From contig NZ_BAAAPN010000059.1 in NCBI RefSeq assembly GCF_039531165.1, positions 1 through 64,000 of the forward strand: a DNA stretch of 64,000 nucleotides, given 5' to 3'. Position 1 is the first letter of the stretch; each line of letters opens with the position of its first letter. Positions 15,655 to 23,824 of this stretch are shown piece by piece. Made by a program: the position numbers and the translations under genes. The notes under the pieces are model-generated. The model was not told where the DNA came from and did not search any database. It saw nothing but the letters and a program-made list of their open reading frames with translations. The stretch comes from Nostocoides_A vanveenii. Its GTDB lineage: Bacteria > Actinomycetota > Actinomycetes > Actinomycetales > Dermatophilaceae.

Positions 15655-15843
15655 TCAGCCGTGAGCCAAAGGTCGCGGATGGCGACGATCACGCAGGTGG
15701 AGCAGTGCCTTCCCCGCGGCCGCAACCGCGGCCCATATCAGCAGGAGCCTGACCGTGTCCATGGTGCCAAGCGCTCCTGTGATCATCGCCGCGATCACGA
15801 AGCTCACGATGACAAAAAGCAGAGTCTGTAGAAGCTTGACCAT
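15655..15843 (-). CDS. Small two-helix membrane protein
   Basis: 62 residues with an excellent ribosome-binding site (AAGGAGG, 5 bases before the ATG). Two hydrophobic helices (about residues 3-25 and 30-48) and a short basic tail (HLRDRRHPRPLAHG). It lies 47 bp downstream of a secreted-protein gene on the same strand and is probably co-transcribed. A toxin/immunity-like pairing with the secreted protein is conceivable but untested; function unknown. Confidence 0.65.
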   Translation of the reverse strand: MVKLLQTLLFVIVSFVIAAMITGALGTMDTVRLLLIWAAVAAAGKALLHLRDRRHPRPLAHG

Positions 15844-15890
15844 CGATCCTCCTTTGTAGATGCCGGTTGCGAACTGTCGCTGGCTGCCAA

Positions 15891-16595
15891 TCAGCCAGTC
15901 TTCCAACCTGAGTAGCTCGCCGTTCCGTTGCCGTACTGCGTGATGGAGACCGCCGGGTACAGGTCCTGCAAGCACCCGTACTTGAAGACGCAATACTCCA
16001 TGTGTCCCTGCTGGTAGTCGTGCAGCGACCAATAACCAGCTGCACCGACGCTACTGGAGCTGACGCCTCGGTACGCCCAACCGTACTGCTGGTTGGTGAC
16101 GTAGGTGTACTGGTTGTTGATTCGGGTCACTTTCGACCCGGACCAGCAGGTGTCCAGGTGACTGCGCCACTTGTACTCGACGCTGTAGTCAGGCCACCCG
16201 GTCTTGCGGGTCAGAGTTCCCTCCTGCCACCCACAACCGGGCCCGGCGGCCGCTGCTTGGACGGCGGTCGACACCTGGCGACTCGGACCACTCGCGGTCG
16301 AGACTTCGACCGAACCAGGCGAGAATGCCACCGCGAGGTCGTGGTGGTTGGCGAGGATTCGTTGGTCCGCTTGGGACGGAGTCGCTGTGCTCGTCCGGAG
16401 CCTCACGAGGGCTTGCAGCACCTCGGAGGGGATGGACGCGCGTGCAGCTGCCTGCGCATGCGTCGGCACGCTCCACCCCGCAAACGCCTGACTCGCTGTC
16501 ATGACCGGCGGCGCGGCATGCGCCGCGTTCGGACTGACCAGCAGCGCGACACTCACCCCCGCCATCACACTGCCCCACTTACTGACCCTTCTCAT
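15891..16595 (-). CDS. Secreted protein, unknown function
   Basis: 234 residues with a Sec signal peptide (MRRVSKWGSVMAGVSVALLV, cleavage near AHA-AP). After a helical 100-residue part comes a Tyr/Trp/Gly-rich C-terminal domain with four or five cysteines (CGWQEG, DTCW, YCVFKYGC), likely a disulfide-stabilised beta fold. ATG 16595 is chosen because AGGGGG lies upstream; a GTG at 16613 is in frame. No family recognised. The domain has the look of small extracellular antibacterial or lactococcin-like proteins, but that is only a resemblance. Confidence 0.75.
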   Translation of the reverse strand: MRRVSKWGSVMAGVSVALLVSPNAAHAAPPVMTASQAFAGWSVPTHAQAAARASIPSEVLQALVRLRTSTATPSQADQRILANHHDLAVAFSPGSVEVSTASGPSRQVSTAVQAAAAGPGCGWQEGTLTRKTGWPDYSVEYKWRSHLDTCWSGSKVTRINNQYTYVTNQQYGWAYRGVSSSSVGAAGYWSLHDYQQGHMEYCVFKYGCLQDLYPAVSITQYGNGTASYSGWKTG

Positions 16596-16868
16596 CGTGG
16601 ACCCCCTGCCCACTCAGGCCGATCCCCATGAATCGGCATGTCCGCATCAAAGCGCGACAGGATGCCCGAGCGCATCGCACTTGACGAAACCTTGACCATT
16701 GCGGGAGCAAAACTTGACTGAAGCCCGTTGTGCGCGGATTCCGTCAGCTTGAGCCGACCAGGACGGTTTAGGTGCCCTACCAAGCGCTTGGCGAACACTA
16801 TTCCGGACCAACGGACCCGTTTGAAGGCGAGCCCCGTTGACCTCCTCCAGTGTTCAGAATGACCAGCC

Positions 16869-17189
16869 ATGGAGATGCCCGATGCCCTCTTCGCCGCCCG
16901 GCCGCTGGACAGCGTCCACGACATCCTGCCCCTCGTCGCGGTGTTCAACGCGCTGGGACACCGGCACAGGCTGAGCATCTTGCGGGCACTGGTCCAGAGC
17001 GACATCCCGCTGTCGGTGCCCCAGCTGCGGGTGCGTGTGTCCGGACCGGCCACCGTCCTCGAGCACCTCAAGACACTCAGGTCTGCCGGCTTCGTGGAGA
17101 TGGTCGGTCAGGGCCGGGCATCCAAGTGGCGCGTCGTGCCCGGGAGTCTCGACAAGGCGGCTGCGCTGATCGCCACCGACCCGCACTGA
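16869..17189 (+). CDS. ArsR-like winged-helix regulator (intact copy)
   Basis: 106 residues; HTH region FNALGHRHRLSILRAL, then VLEHLKTLRSAGFVEMVGQG, typical of ArsR-type winged helices. No metal-binding cysteines are seen. The start may be ATG 16869 or 16875. Fragments of a second copy flank it at 15522-15608 and 18193-18278. It faces convergently toward pyrE. The target is unknown. Confidence 0.8.
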   Translation: MEMPDALFAARPLDSVHDILPLVAVFNALGHRHRLSILRALVQSDIPLSVPQLRVRVSGPATVLEHLKTLRSAGFVEMVGQGRASKWRVVPGSLDKAAALIATDPH

Positions 17190-17221
17190 CGGTGGGCTGA
17201 CCCACTGGACTCTGGTGGCTC

Positions 17222-17755
17222 TCAGCGCTGCACAGCGTCGAGGTCGGCCTTCGTCAGCAGCGACACAGTCGCGAGCTCGATCTCGCCGAGCGTGTTCTTT
17301 CCGGGCTCGGACCGGTCAATGGCGCAAACGACGGTGTGCACCGTCGCTCTGAGCTCGCGCAACGCGACGGCGGCGTTTCGCACCGCGCCGCCGGTGGTGA
17401 CGATGTCCTCGATGAGCGTGACGGTCTTGCCGGTGAAGTCGCCCCCTTCGGCCAGCCTGCAGGTGCCGTAGGTCTTGGCCTCCTTGCGGACGAAGACCGC
17501 GGGGAGGCCGGTGAGCGAGCTGACCACGGTCGCGATCGGGACACCACCCAGCTCAAGGCCGCCCAACACCTCGGTGTCGGCCGGCAGCAACGGAACCATG
17601 GCTTCTGCGACGCGGCGCAGGAGGACTGGGTCACCCTCGAAGCGGTACTTGTCGAAGTACTCGTCCGTGATCGTGCCGCTTCGCAGCGTGAAGGTGCCGC
17701 GGATCCGGCAGGCAGCGTCGACGTCAGCAGCGAGGTCTTCCAGCTCGTGGGTCAT
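17222..17755 (-). CDS. pyrE: Orotate phosphoribosyltransferase
   Basis: 177 residues. The PRPP-binding loop VTLIEDIVTTGGAV is at 112-125, with KEAKTYGT (91-98) and LGGLELGGVPIA upstream as expected for OPRTase. It converts orotate and PRPP to orotidine monophosphate in pyrimidine synthesis. It stands alone among accessory genes rather than in a pyr operon, so it could be a second copy or a relocated core gene. Confidence 0.9.
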   Translation of the reverse strand: MTHELEDLAADVDAACRIRGTFTLRSGTITDEYFDKYRFEGDPVLLRRVAEAMVPLLPADTEVLGGLELGGVPIATVVSSLTGLPAVFVRKEAKTYGTCRLAEGGDFTGKTVTLIEDIVTTGGAVRNAAVALRELRATVHTVVCAIDRSEPGKNTLGEIELATVSLLTKADLDAVQR

Positions 17756-17871
17756 CGGTGGATCGTCTCATCCCTGCAGAGGTGTCTTCCCGTCGACGAC
17801 GTTGAGATCGCCGTGGACGGATCTCGTGGTGACGAGGAAGAATCAATGAGTACCGAGAGTGAGGACTCCTG

Positions 17872-18048
17872 ATGGCAAAGGTCACAAAGGCTGCGTCCGG
17901 TGCGTCGCGACCCGAGCGCGCCGAACGGACGGTCTCCAAGCACGAAGCAAACCGCATCGCCGCTGCGAAGGTCTACGTGAAGGCACGGCGCAAGGCGGGA
18001 CTGGCTGTGCCGACCTCGATCGAGAACCTGGCTGCGAAGTCTCGGTAG
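17872..18048 (+). CDS. Small basic hypothetical protein
   Basis: 58 residues, Ala/Lys/Arg-rich (about one quarter basic), with GAGGA upstream of the ATG. Begins MAKVTKAASGASRPERAER. A good terminator follows at 18154-18190. No family recognised; its composition suggests nucleic-acid contact. Confidence 0.5.
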   Translation: MAKVTKAASGASRPERAERTVSKHEANRIAAAKVYVKARRKAGLAVPTSIENLAAKSR

Positions 18049-18153
18049 CTGCCTGAAGACCGACACCGGGCTGCTCGGTTGTGCGACTGCAGGCACGAGA
18101 GCCCCATGGATCTCTGGTGCCGCGGCGGCGGTTTGTGCAACGATGACGGCCTA

Positions 18154-18190
18154 GCTCCCCACCGTCCTCCGGGACTGGTGGGGCTTTTCG
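18154..18190 (+). terminator. Rho-independent terminator
   Basis: CCCCACC-GTCC pairs with GGAC-T-GGTGGGG around a short loop, followed by CTTTTCGTTT. It is a long GC stem with a T-rich tail on the + strand and probably terminates the small gene at 17872. Confidence 0.75.
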
Positions 18191-18192
18191 TT

Positions 18193-18278
18193 TCAGGCAG
18201 GGCCGGGCATCCGAGTGGTACGTCGTGCCCGGCAGCCTCGACAAGGCGGCTGCACTGATTGCGTCCGGCCCGCAGTGA
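18193..18278 (+). pseudogene. 3' fragment of ArsR-like regulator gene
   Basis: This stretch matches the last 80 or so bases of the intact regulator at 16869-17189 (shared reading QGRAS/IRV-W-VVPGSLDKAAALIA) and continues past the stop into the same downstream sequence. Together with the 5' fragment at 15522 it looks like one copy split by the intervening 2.6 kb. Confidence 0.75.
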
Positions 18279-18303
18279 CGGTGTGCTGACCTGACCGCTG
18301 GGC

Positions 18304-18837
18304 TCAGGGGTCGATGACGTGCCACTTCTTCGGCAGCTTCCTCGGGAACGGCTTCCCGAGTAGGGACTGCACCACGTGCTCCAGGACAGGGGCGATGCCG
18401 CCGGTCTTGCCGTCGCAGAGCACGAGCCGCGAGGACGGGGCAGCACGACGCCAGGCGGCCTGGTTGTGCTCTTGCAGGCAGCAGAAGAGCAGGAGCGTCG
18501 GGGCGGTGATGCTGCCTGCGGGGAACGCCTCGTCGATCGAGCGCCAGTCCCGGTCCTCGATGCCGACGTCCTGGTCGACCCGGGACCAGTCATGGTCGAC
18601 CGGTCCGATGAACCCGTCGTCCCAGCCGTGCAGGGTCGGCACGACGATGTCGGCCGTCGACCTCGTCACCGCTTCGACGAAGCCGTCCCAGTCGTCCGGG
18701 GCCGGGCAGATGCTGGTCCGGGCAGTCTCGACGCGGTACCTGGTCATCGCCCGTTGGATGGGGCCCCAGGCCTTGGCCATCTCATCCTGGTCCGTGTCGA
18801 AGTGGATGACGTGGACGCGGGTCGAGTCAGTCACCAC
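18304..18837 (-). CDS. Unknown protein with possible caspase/CHAT-like His-Cys dyad
   Basis: 177 residues from a GTG start (18837 or 18834). No family recognised by recall. Residues 62-71 (ADIVVPTLHG) and 113-121 (PTLLLFCCL) resemble the strand-His-Gly and strand-Cys segments of caspase-like or CHAT proteases, and the 50-residue spacing between His70 and Cys119/120 fits that fold. Small size argues for a minimal or single-domain form. It is encoded 17 bp downstream of the lsr2-type gene on the same strand. The function is a hypothesis only. Confidence 0.6.
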   Translation of the reverse strand: MVTDSTRVHVIHFDTDQDEMAKAWGPIQRAMTRYRVETARTSICPAPDDWDGFVEAVTRSTADIVVPTLHGWDDGFIGPVDHDWSRVDQDVGIEDRDWRSIDEAFPAGSITAPTLLLFCCLQEHNQAAWRRAAPSSRLVLCDGKTGGIAPVLEHVVQSLLGKPFPRKLPKKWHVIDP

Positions 18838-18854
18838 GGGGATTGCCTTGTGCG

Positions 18855-19202
18855 TCAGTGAGCCTGGTGGAATGCCTCGACGACATTGGTCGGGATGCGA
18901 CCGCGATCGGACACGGTGTACCCGTGCGTGCGCGCCCAGTCCCGGATCGCGGCCAACTGTGCGGGGTCGGTTGCAGCGCCGCGCTTTGCTCCTGACGACA
19001 CCGTGGTCTTGCGGCCACCGGTGCGACGGGCAGCCGCGACGTACTTCTCGAAACTTTCGCGCAAAGTCGCCGCGTTGTCGCCGGAGAGGTCGATCTCGTA
19101 GGTGACCCCGTCCAAGGCAAAGCTGATCTGCTCTCCCCCGCCGGCCTCGATGTCATCGCCAGTCAAGTCGTCGATCAGCTGGATTTCAACGCGCTGCGCC
19201 AT
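18855..19202 (-). CDS. lsr2: Lsr2-type nucleoid protein
   Basis: 115 residues, usual length for Lsr2. The N-terminal dimerisation domain begins AQRVEIQLIDDLTGDD, and the C-terminal DNA-binding domain ends RDWARTHGYTVSDRGRIP with the RGR AT-hook-like motif. Lsr2 is an H-NS-like xenogeneic silencer that coats AT-rich foreign DNA. A diverged second Lsr2-like protein is at 27176-27541. ATG 19202 is selected because it starts the conserved N terminus. Confidence 0.92.
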   Translation of the reverse strand: MAQRVEIQLIDDLTGDDIEAGGGEQISFALDGVTYEIDLSGDNAATLRESFEKYVAAARRTGGRKTTVSSGAKRGAATDPAQLAAIRDWARTHGYTVSDRGRIPTNVVEAFHQAH

Positions 19203-19393
19203 GGTGATTTCAGTCCACATCTCGTGAGGGGTTGCTGGTGCGATCAGTATGTGGTGTCCGTGCATCGCGGTCGGGAGAGTGGCGCGACTGAGCGGTGAGG
19301 TCATGTCGGTGGGGCGTCGCGCCACTCTCACCGGTCTGCTGCTCAACGGCGGCCCGGTGATGGGCCGGACTCAGGGCGCAGGTGTTTGGTCCG

Positions 19394-19750
19394 TCAGTCT
19401 CTGACTCGCTCGACGAGCTCTTCGGCACCGAGCAATCGGTCGATGTAGTGGCTCAGTCGGGCTTGGACCGCGGACCAGTCGTTGGGGTCGGCCGAGAACG
19501 TGGTGTCCTTGCTGACCGGCCACAGGAGACTGGAGACATCGATGGCGTTCGCTGAGCCTGGGGTTTTCCAGAGCAGATGGAACGCACCACCGGTTCGCCA
19601 CTCCCCGTCCGTGGCGAGCAGATATCCGGCCCCGGTGTCGAGGTTGAACCACTCGATGTGGCCGATACCACCATGGGACCTGAATCGCTCGGTGTCCTGT
19701 GGGCTCCACTTCGCGGTGAGCTTGCTGGTGCAGGTGCGGATCCAGGTCAT
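19394..19750 (-). CDS. Hypothetical protein
   Basis: 118 residues with AAGGGGAC eight bases before the ATG. Soluble, with tryptophans spread through the sequence (MTWIRTCTSKLTAKWSPQD; GGIGHIEWFNLDTGAGYLLA). No domain recognised. It stands alone between the Lsr2 gene and a stretch of poorly coding DNA. Confidence 0.65.
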   Translation of the reverse strand: MTWIRTCTSKLTAKWSPQDTERFRSHGGIGHIEWFNLDTGAGYLLATDGEWRTGGAFHLLWKTPGSANAIDVSSLLWPVSKDTTFSADPNDWSAVQARLSHYIDRLLGAEELVERVRD

Positions 19751-19814
19751 TGATGTGTCCCCTTCAGATGCTGGTCGGCAGAGCGGTTCTCCCTGTCCGA
19801 GAGTAGGTCAGAAC

Positions 19815-20144
19815 ATGATTCAGGAGGCTCTTGCGCTTGGTGGCGGCTCACACGACACCTTGTGGATTCCATGCCGCGATAAGAGCCCTTACCGGAAACC
19901 GGGGCCGGGGCCGGGGTCGTGGCCCCACCGAGAAAGCGACCCCGGCGACTACGCGGTCATAGCGAGCGACCCGCAGGCAAGCTCGGTGTCTGTGACCTGG
20001 GTACTCGCCGAGGACGGCAGTGATGTCACCCGTGGCGAGCTGCTGGTCCCGACCAGCGAGCCCATCGACGCGGGGGACCTCCTGCAGCAGGTCTTCCTAC
20101 CTGAGCCGAGGACGGCTGACGGGCCAGCAGATCGACCTGGGTGA
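19815..20144 (+). CDS. Possible hypothetical protein
   Basis: 109 residues. The second half reads like real protein (SVSVTWVLAEDGSDVTRGE, then LLVPTSEPIDAGDLLQQVFL), but the N-terminal part is low complexity and there is no clear ribosome-binding site. The rest of 19751-20393 shows no convincing gene; a GGGGCC-rich run sits near 19898-19924. Treat as tentative. Confidence 0.3.
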   Translation: MIQEALALGGGSHDTLWIPCRDKSPYRKPGPGPGSWPHRESDPGDYAVIASDPQASSVSVTWVLAEDGSDVTRGELLVPTSEPIDAGDLLQQVFLPEPRTADGPADRPG

Positions 20145-20393
20145 CGTACACGGACACGATCCCGACGGCACCAGATGCTGTGATTCAGCATCACGTGTCG
20201 CCCTCGATCTTGCTGGTCATCCCATCTCCTGCAGCTCTGGGGCCCTGTCTCGCAGACCCACCCGCAGCGGTCGTCAGCCCGCCCCGTCTGTGCCCAGTGA
20301 CTCACGCGACTGCGGGCGTTGTCGGTGGTCGCTGCTTGACTTCGCAGTGGTCGCCGACCGGCGGCCTTTCGGCGGAGACGAGACGTGGGGAGC

Positions 20394-20603
20394 ATGCGGA
20401 TGAGCAGCAGGACGCCAGAGGTGCAGCAGCGACGGGCCGAAGTCGCCGACGTGGACATGTGCCCGGCAAGCGGTCGGGACGCCGGTCGCATGATCGAGAT
20501 CCCGGGATCCGACGACTGGAAGATCGCGTGCCCCGATTGCGGCGCGTGGTGGCACGGCGGCGGGATCCGGCTTCCCCGACACCAAGGTGAGGGGCCGCGA
20601 TGA
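20394..20603 (+). CDS. Small zinc-ribbon-like protein
   Basis: 69 residues with GGGGAG before the ATG and an ATGA overlap with the next gene. Cysteines at CPASG and IACPDCGAWW suggest a partial zinc ribbon. Tight coupling to the NERD membrane protein implies a shared role. No family recognised. Confidence 0.6.
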   Translation: MRMSSRTPEVQQRRAEVADVDMCPASGRDAGRMIEIPGSDDWKIACPDCGAWWHGGGIRLPRHQGEGPR

Positions 20604-21913
20604 CGACCGCCAACTCTCCCGAGCCCCCGCCGAACTTCGGCGACGAGGCGCGATCCCACCTCCAGGACGCCTCGGTCGCCGCGCGACCCGGCGGTGCCCC
20701 TGTCGATGATGCGTCCGGCACCGAGGACGACGACGACCTGTTCGAGGAGCTGCTGAGGCAGAGGTATCCGGACCCGGAGCACTCCCCCGCGCCGGACCGG
20801 GGGTCTGTTCCCGTGACCGGAGTGCTGACCAGGGACGCTGCAGACTCGGCCCCGAGGTCGGTGGAAGGCTTCTTCGACTACAGCCGGCCGAACAGCCTCG
20901 GTGCCTGGGCGCGATTCCTGCTGCCGTACCCGGCTCGCCTCGTGCTGTCCGCGGTCTGGTGCGTCCTCGCTGCACTTCTGGCCATCTACTTCGTGTTCGG
21001 GCCCTACGACCTCGTCGTGCCTACCTGGATCCTGGCGATCGCCATCGCCGGCGGGACAGTCCTCTCCTTCAAGGAGGTCAGGTTCGCGGCCCTGCCTGCC
21101 GTGATTGCCACCCCGGTCTGCATCGTCATTGCTCTCGTCGAGAACGAGGTCAGCAGGACGAAAGTGATCGACTTGGGCTGGGTGTGCGCCTGGGCACTGA
21201 TCGCAGTCGTGTTCATGCTGTGGGACCGGCCGACGAGGCCCAGGTGGGCCGATCGTCCGGGGTCCACCTACCGCGACTTCGGGTTCCGCGACGAGACGCC
21301 GGAGCAAGTCGACGAACGTCGCGGCAGAGCCGACGCCTCCCTTGCCGCGATCCGGACGCAGTGGCGCTGGGGCAAACCCGGTGCCGCGATCGGTGCGGAA
21401 GGCAAGTTCGGCGACGACGGCAAGACCGGGGCCGCCGGCGAGCGGCAGGGAGCAGACGCTCTCGACCGACTGTCGCAGCGCCCGGAGGTCACGATCTTCC
21501 ACGGCCTCCGGTTCCCGGGGTCGGAGCGGGCCGACATCGACCATGCCGTCGTCTCGGGCAACCGGGTCGCTCTTGTCGACTCCAAAGCTTGGAAAGGCGG
21601 TCACTACGCCCTGAGCCGGGACGGCGCGATCACCCGCAACGGCAAGCACTTCGCGGGTGGGGAGAGCAACATGCCCTACGCCGCCGCCCGGTTGCAGGAC
21701 CGACTCCTGGAGGAACTCCCAGTCGATGTCGAGGTCAGGTCCTGGGTTCTCATGACCTCGGTCGGCGGCCACGCCACCGTGGACAACACCGGAGCGACCG
21801 ACCTTCGCCTGGCGACAGAAGACTCCGTCGCCGGCGAGCTGGACGCCTGGTTCGGCGACGACCACTTCATCAATGCCGACGTCGTCACCCACTTCATCGA
21901 TCAGTTGATCTGA
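20600..21913 (+). CDS. NERD-domain (nuclease-related) membrane protein
   Basis: 437 residues. After an acidic, disordered N terminus (1-105) come about four transmembrane helices (112-134, 138-157, 164-181 and 190-208). The C-terminal part from about 270 is a NERD domain with a restriction-endonuclease-like fold: Glu281 in GAAGERQG, Asp312/Asp314 in ADIDHAVVSG, and Asp327-Ser-Lys329. NERD proteins are often found in defence and plasmid contexts. The membrane anchor would place the nuclease domain at the inner face of the membrane. It overlaps the upstream zinc-ribbon gene by 4 bp. Confidence 0.85.
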   Translation: MTTANSPEPPPNFGDEARSHLQDASVAARPGGAPVDDASGTEDDDDLFEELLRQRYPDPEHSPAPDRGSVPVTGVLTRDAADSAPRSVEGFFDYSRPNSLGAWARFLLPYPARLVLSAVWCVLAALLAIYFVFGPYDLVVPTWILAIAIAGGTVLSFKEVRFAALPAVIATPVCIVIALVENEVSRTKVIDLGWVCAWALIAVVFMLWDRPTRPRWADRPGSTYRDFGFRDETPEQVDERRGRADASLAAIRTQWRWGKPGAAIGAEGKFGDDGKTGAAGERQGADALDRLSQRPEVTIFHGLRFPGSERADIDHAVVSGNRVALVDSKAWKGGHYALSRDGAITRNGKHFAGGESNMPYAAARLQDRLLEELPVDVEVRSWVLMTSVGGHATVDNTGATDLRLATEDSVAGELDAWFGDDHFINADVVTHFIDQLI

Positions 21914-22199
21914 CGGGGCGACCGGCCATCACGGACGGCCCAGTCAAGCGGGGCTGCTTGCGCACCGCCCCCGACTCCTGGGACCGGTATGTGGTTCTCA
22001 AGGATGCGCATGGCGGCGGGTGAGCGGTGTGCGAAGAAGACCGTCCGACTGCTCAAGGGGCGGTCGTTCTGCGGGTGCGGCATGGCCCCGACGCTGCTGA
22101 CGGCGAGGTCTTGGACGTACGGATCCGGAAAGATCCGAGGTTGCCGAGGAGGTCACCGGCGAGGCTGCCTCTGTCCGTTGTGCTCCATAGGCTCACGAC

Positions 22200-23072
22200 A
22201 TGACCTTCACACAACTGCACCGCGCACTCGGTCTCGGACCAGGGCCGTTGACCACCCAGCTGCTGGACGAGGCAGTGGCGGCCGGCGTCGTGGAGACCGA
22301 CGGCCTTGATTGGAAGAGCGAGCTGCCCCCAGCCAAGGGTCTGGCGGGCACCGACTTTCCCAAGGACGTCGCCGCGATGGCCAACACCGGGGGTGGGTTG
22401 ATCGTGTACGGCGTGACGGAGTCGCAGAAGGCGGCAGCGGAACGTGTCGATGTCGGCGGGTTCGACGAGGTGTACGAGCGATCGCTGCGCAGCGCAGCGA
22501 TCAACGCGATCTCGCCCCCAGTGTTCGGCCTGGCCGTGCACCGGCTCGGCAGCGAAGGCCATCGCGCTGTGGTGGTCGAGGTGCCGGCGAGCGTCGACGG
22601 TCCGCATCTGATCTACAGGAACGAGTACTTCGGAGCCCCCGTCCGCAATGACGCGGACACCGTGGGGATGAAGGAACGCCAGATCGAGGCGATGTACCGC
22701 GCGCGGTTCGACGAACGCCGCCACTCCGCAGAGGGGCTGGACAACCTGTACTCCGAGGCCGCCGGCGGACGCGACGCCGCCAAGCGCGCTTGGTTCGTCG
22801 CCGTCGCCCGCCCACGCGTTCCGCGCCTCCACGGCACATTGACGAGAGAACAGGCCAGTGCGGTGTTCACCGAAGCGGCACAGTCGGCGCTGACCTACGC
22901 CGACCGCCGCGGCATGCATCCCCTGGAGAACGTCAACGCCCTCAGCCCAAGACCCGGTCTTCGCCGCTGGGTGACAGCCAACACGGCGATCGGCGAACGG
23001 TCACTCTGGAGGGAAGCATGGGCGAGTCTCCATCACGACGGCTCCGTGACGATCGCGACGTTCCGAGTCTGA
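22200..23072 (+). CDS. Schlafen AlbA_2-domain protein
   Basis: 290 residues. The N-terminal half carries the AlbA_2 pattern: ETDGLDWKSELP (about 32-43), DFPKDVAAMANTGGGLIVYG (52-71), and later HLIYRNEYFGAPVRND. This domain binds or cleaves RNA/DNA in Schlafen relatives and is common in bacterial defence islands. The C-terminal part (about 155-290) is not recognised. The start is an ATG eight bases after CATAGG, without a strong ribosome-binding site. Confidence 0.82.
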   Translation: MTFTQLHRALGLGPGPLTTQLLDEAVAAGVVETDGLDWKSELPPAKGLAGTDFPKDVAAMANTGGGLIVYGVTESQKAAAERVDVGGFDEVYERSLRSAAINAISPPVFGLAVHRLGSEGHRAVVVEVPASVDGPHLIYRNEYFGAPVRNDADTVGMKERQIEAMYRARFDERRHSAEGLDNLYSEAAGGRDAAKRAWFVAVARPRVPRLHGTLTREQASAVFTEAAQSALTYADRRGMHPLENVNALSPRPGLRRWVTANTAIGERSLWREAWASLHHDGSVTIATFRV

Positions 23073-23108
23073 CCCTCCATTCCAAACACTTATTCGTACA
23101 CTTGTTCG

Positions 23109-23381
23109 ATGGGTCAGTCGAGGTCGGAGCGCACGTGGCGCACACCGCGCTCGACCCGGCACGTGTGGGTGAAGCTGAAGACGTCCCATCCCCACGAACC
23201 ACCGCGGCAGGGACTGGTCGTGGCCTGGCGGAGGCGGTCATATCGGTGGTCCTGCCTGGTCGTGCTGGTCGACGATCAGGTTGAGGACGGCGACGAGCCT
23301 GTGGTGGTGATGCGCTGGGTGTCCGCCGATCAGCTGCGACCGGTTCCGGCTGACCCAAACCGTGCGTTCGGGCTCTGGTGA
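23109..23381 (+). CDS. Small hypothetical protein
   Basis: 90 residues, basic N terminus then VVAWRRRSYRWSCLVVLVDD and an acidic middle. It overlaps the ArsR-like gene by GTGA, so the two are probably coupled. Similar short basic proteins accompany plasmid genes in actinobacteria, from general knowledge. Function unknown. Confidence 0.55.
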   Translation: MGQSRSERTWRTPRSTRHVWVKLKTSHPHEPPRQGLVVAWRRRSYRWSCLVVLVDDQVEDGDEPVVVMRWVSADQLRPVPADPNRAFGLW

Positions 23382-23749
23382 ACCGCCGACCAGCAGAACC
23401 CCGCGGCCGCGTCAGCATGACTAATCTCCCTCAGATGGACGACGGGATCGCACTGGCAGAGGCCGGGCCAGTCAGCAGCGGTGCCGATGTCAGGTCGGCA
23501 GCTCGGGTCTTCGCCGCGCTCGGCAACCCGACACGCCTGAAAATGGTGCAGCTGTTGCACCAGCGAGGCGAGATGACGACCGCTGAGCTCCGAGTGAGCG
23601 TGCCCACCGGCGACGTCGCGGTTCATCTCCAGGTGCTCGTTGAGGTGGGCCTGGTGGACCGAGCAGGTCGCCGCCGCATGTCCGGCGCACCAGTCATCTA
23701 CGTGTTGGCCGACGGCGCGCTCGATGCGGTGCGCGATCTGCTGCGTTGA
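23378..23749 (+). CDS. ArsR-family winged-helix regulator
   Basis: 123 residues from GTG 23378 (GTGA overlap); ATG 23417 is an alternative that keeps the whole domain. HTH: ARVFAALGNPTRLKMVQLLH, GEMTTAELRV, then VAVHLQVLVEVGLVDRAGRR. No metal-site cysteines, so the signal is unknown. It probably regulates its own operon. Confidence 0.82.
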   Translation: MNRRPAEPRGRVSMTNLPQMDDGIALAEAGPVSSGADVRSAARVFAALGNPTRLKMVQLLHQRGEMTTAELRVSVPTGDVAVHLQVLVEVGLVDRAGRRRMSGAPVIYVLADGALDAVRDLLR

Positions 23750-23824
23750 CCCTCTGCTCGTGGCCGTTCGCCTACGGTCTGCCCTGTGACCTACGGTCCG
23801 TCCCGTGATCTACGCTTCCACCGC

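Noticed and set aside
20141..20590. Open frame before the NERD cluster
   Set aside because: No ribosome-binding site or protein-like pattern; it overlaps the zinc-ribbon gene out of frame.
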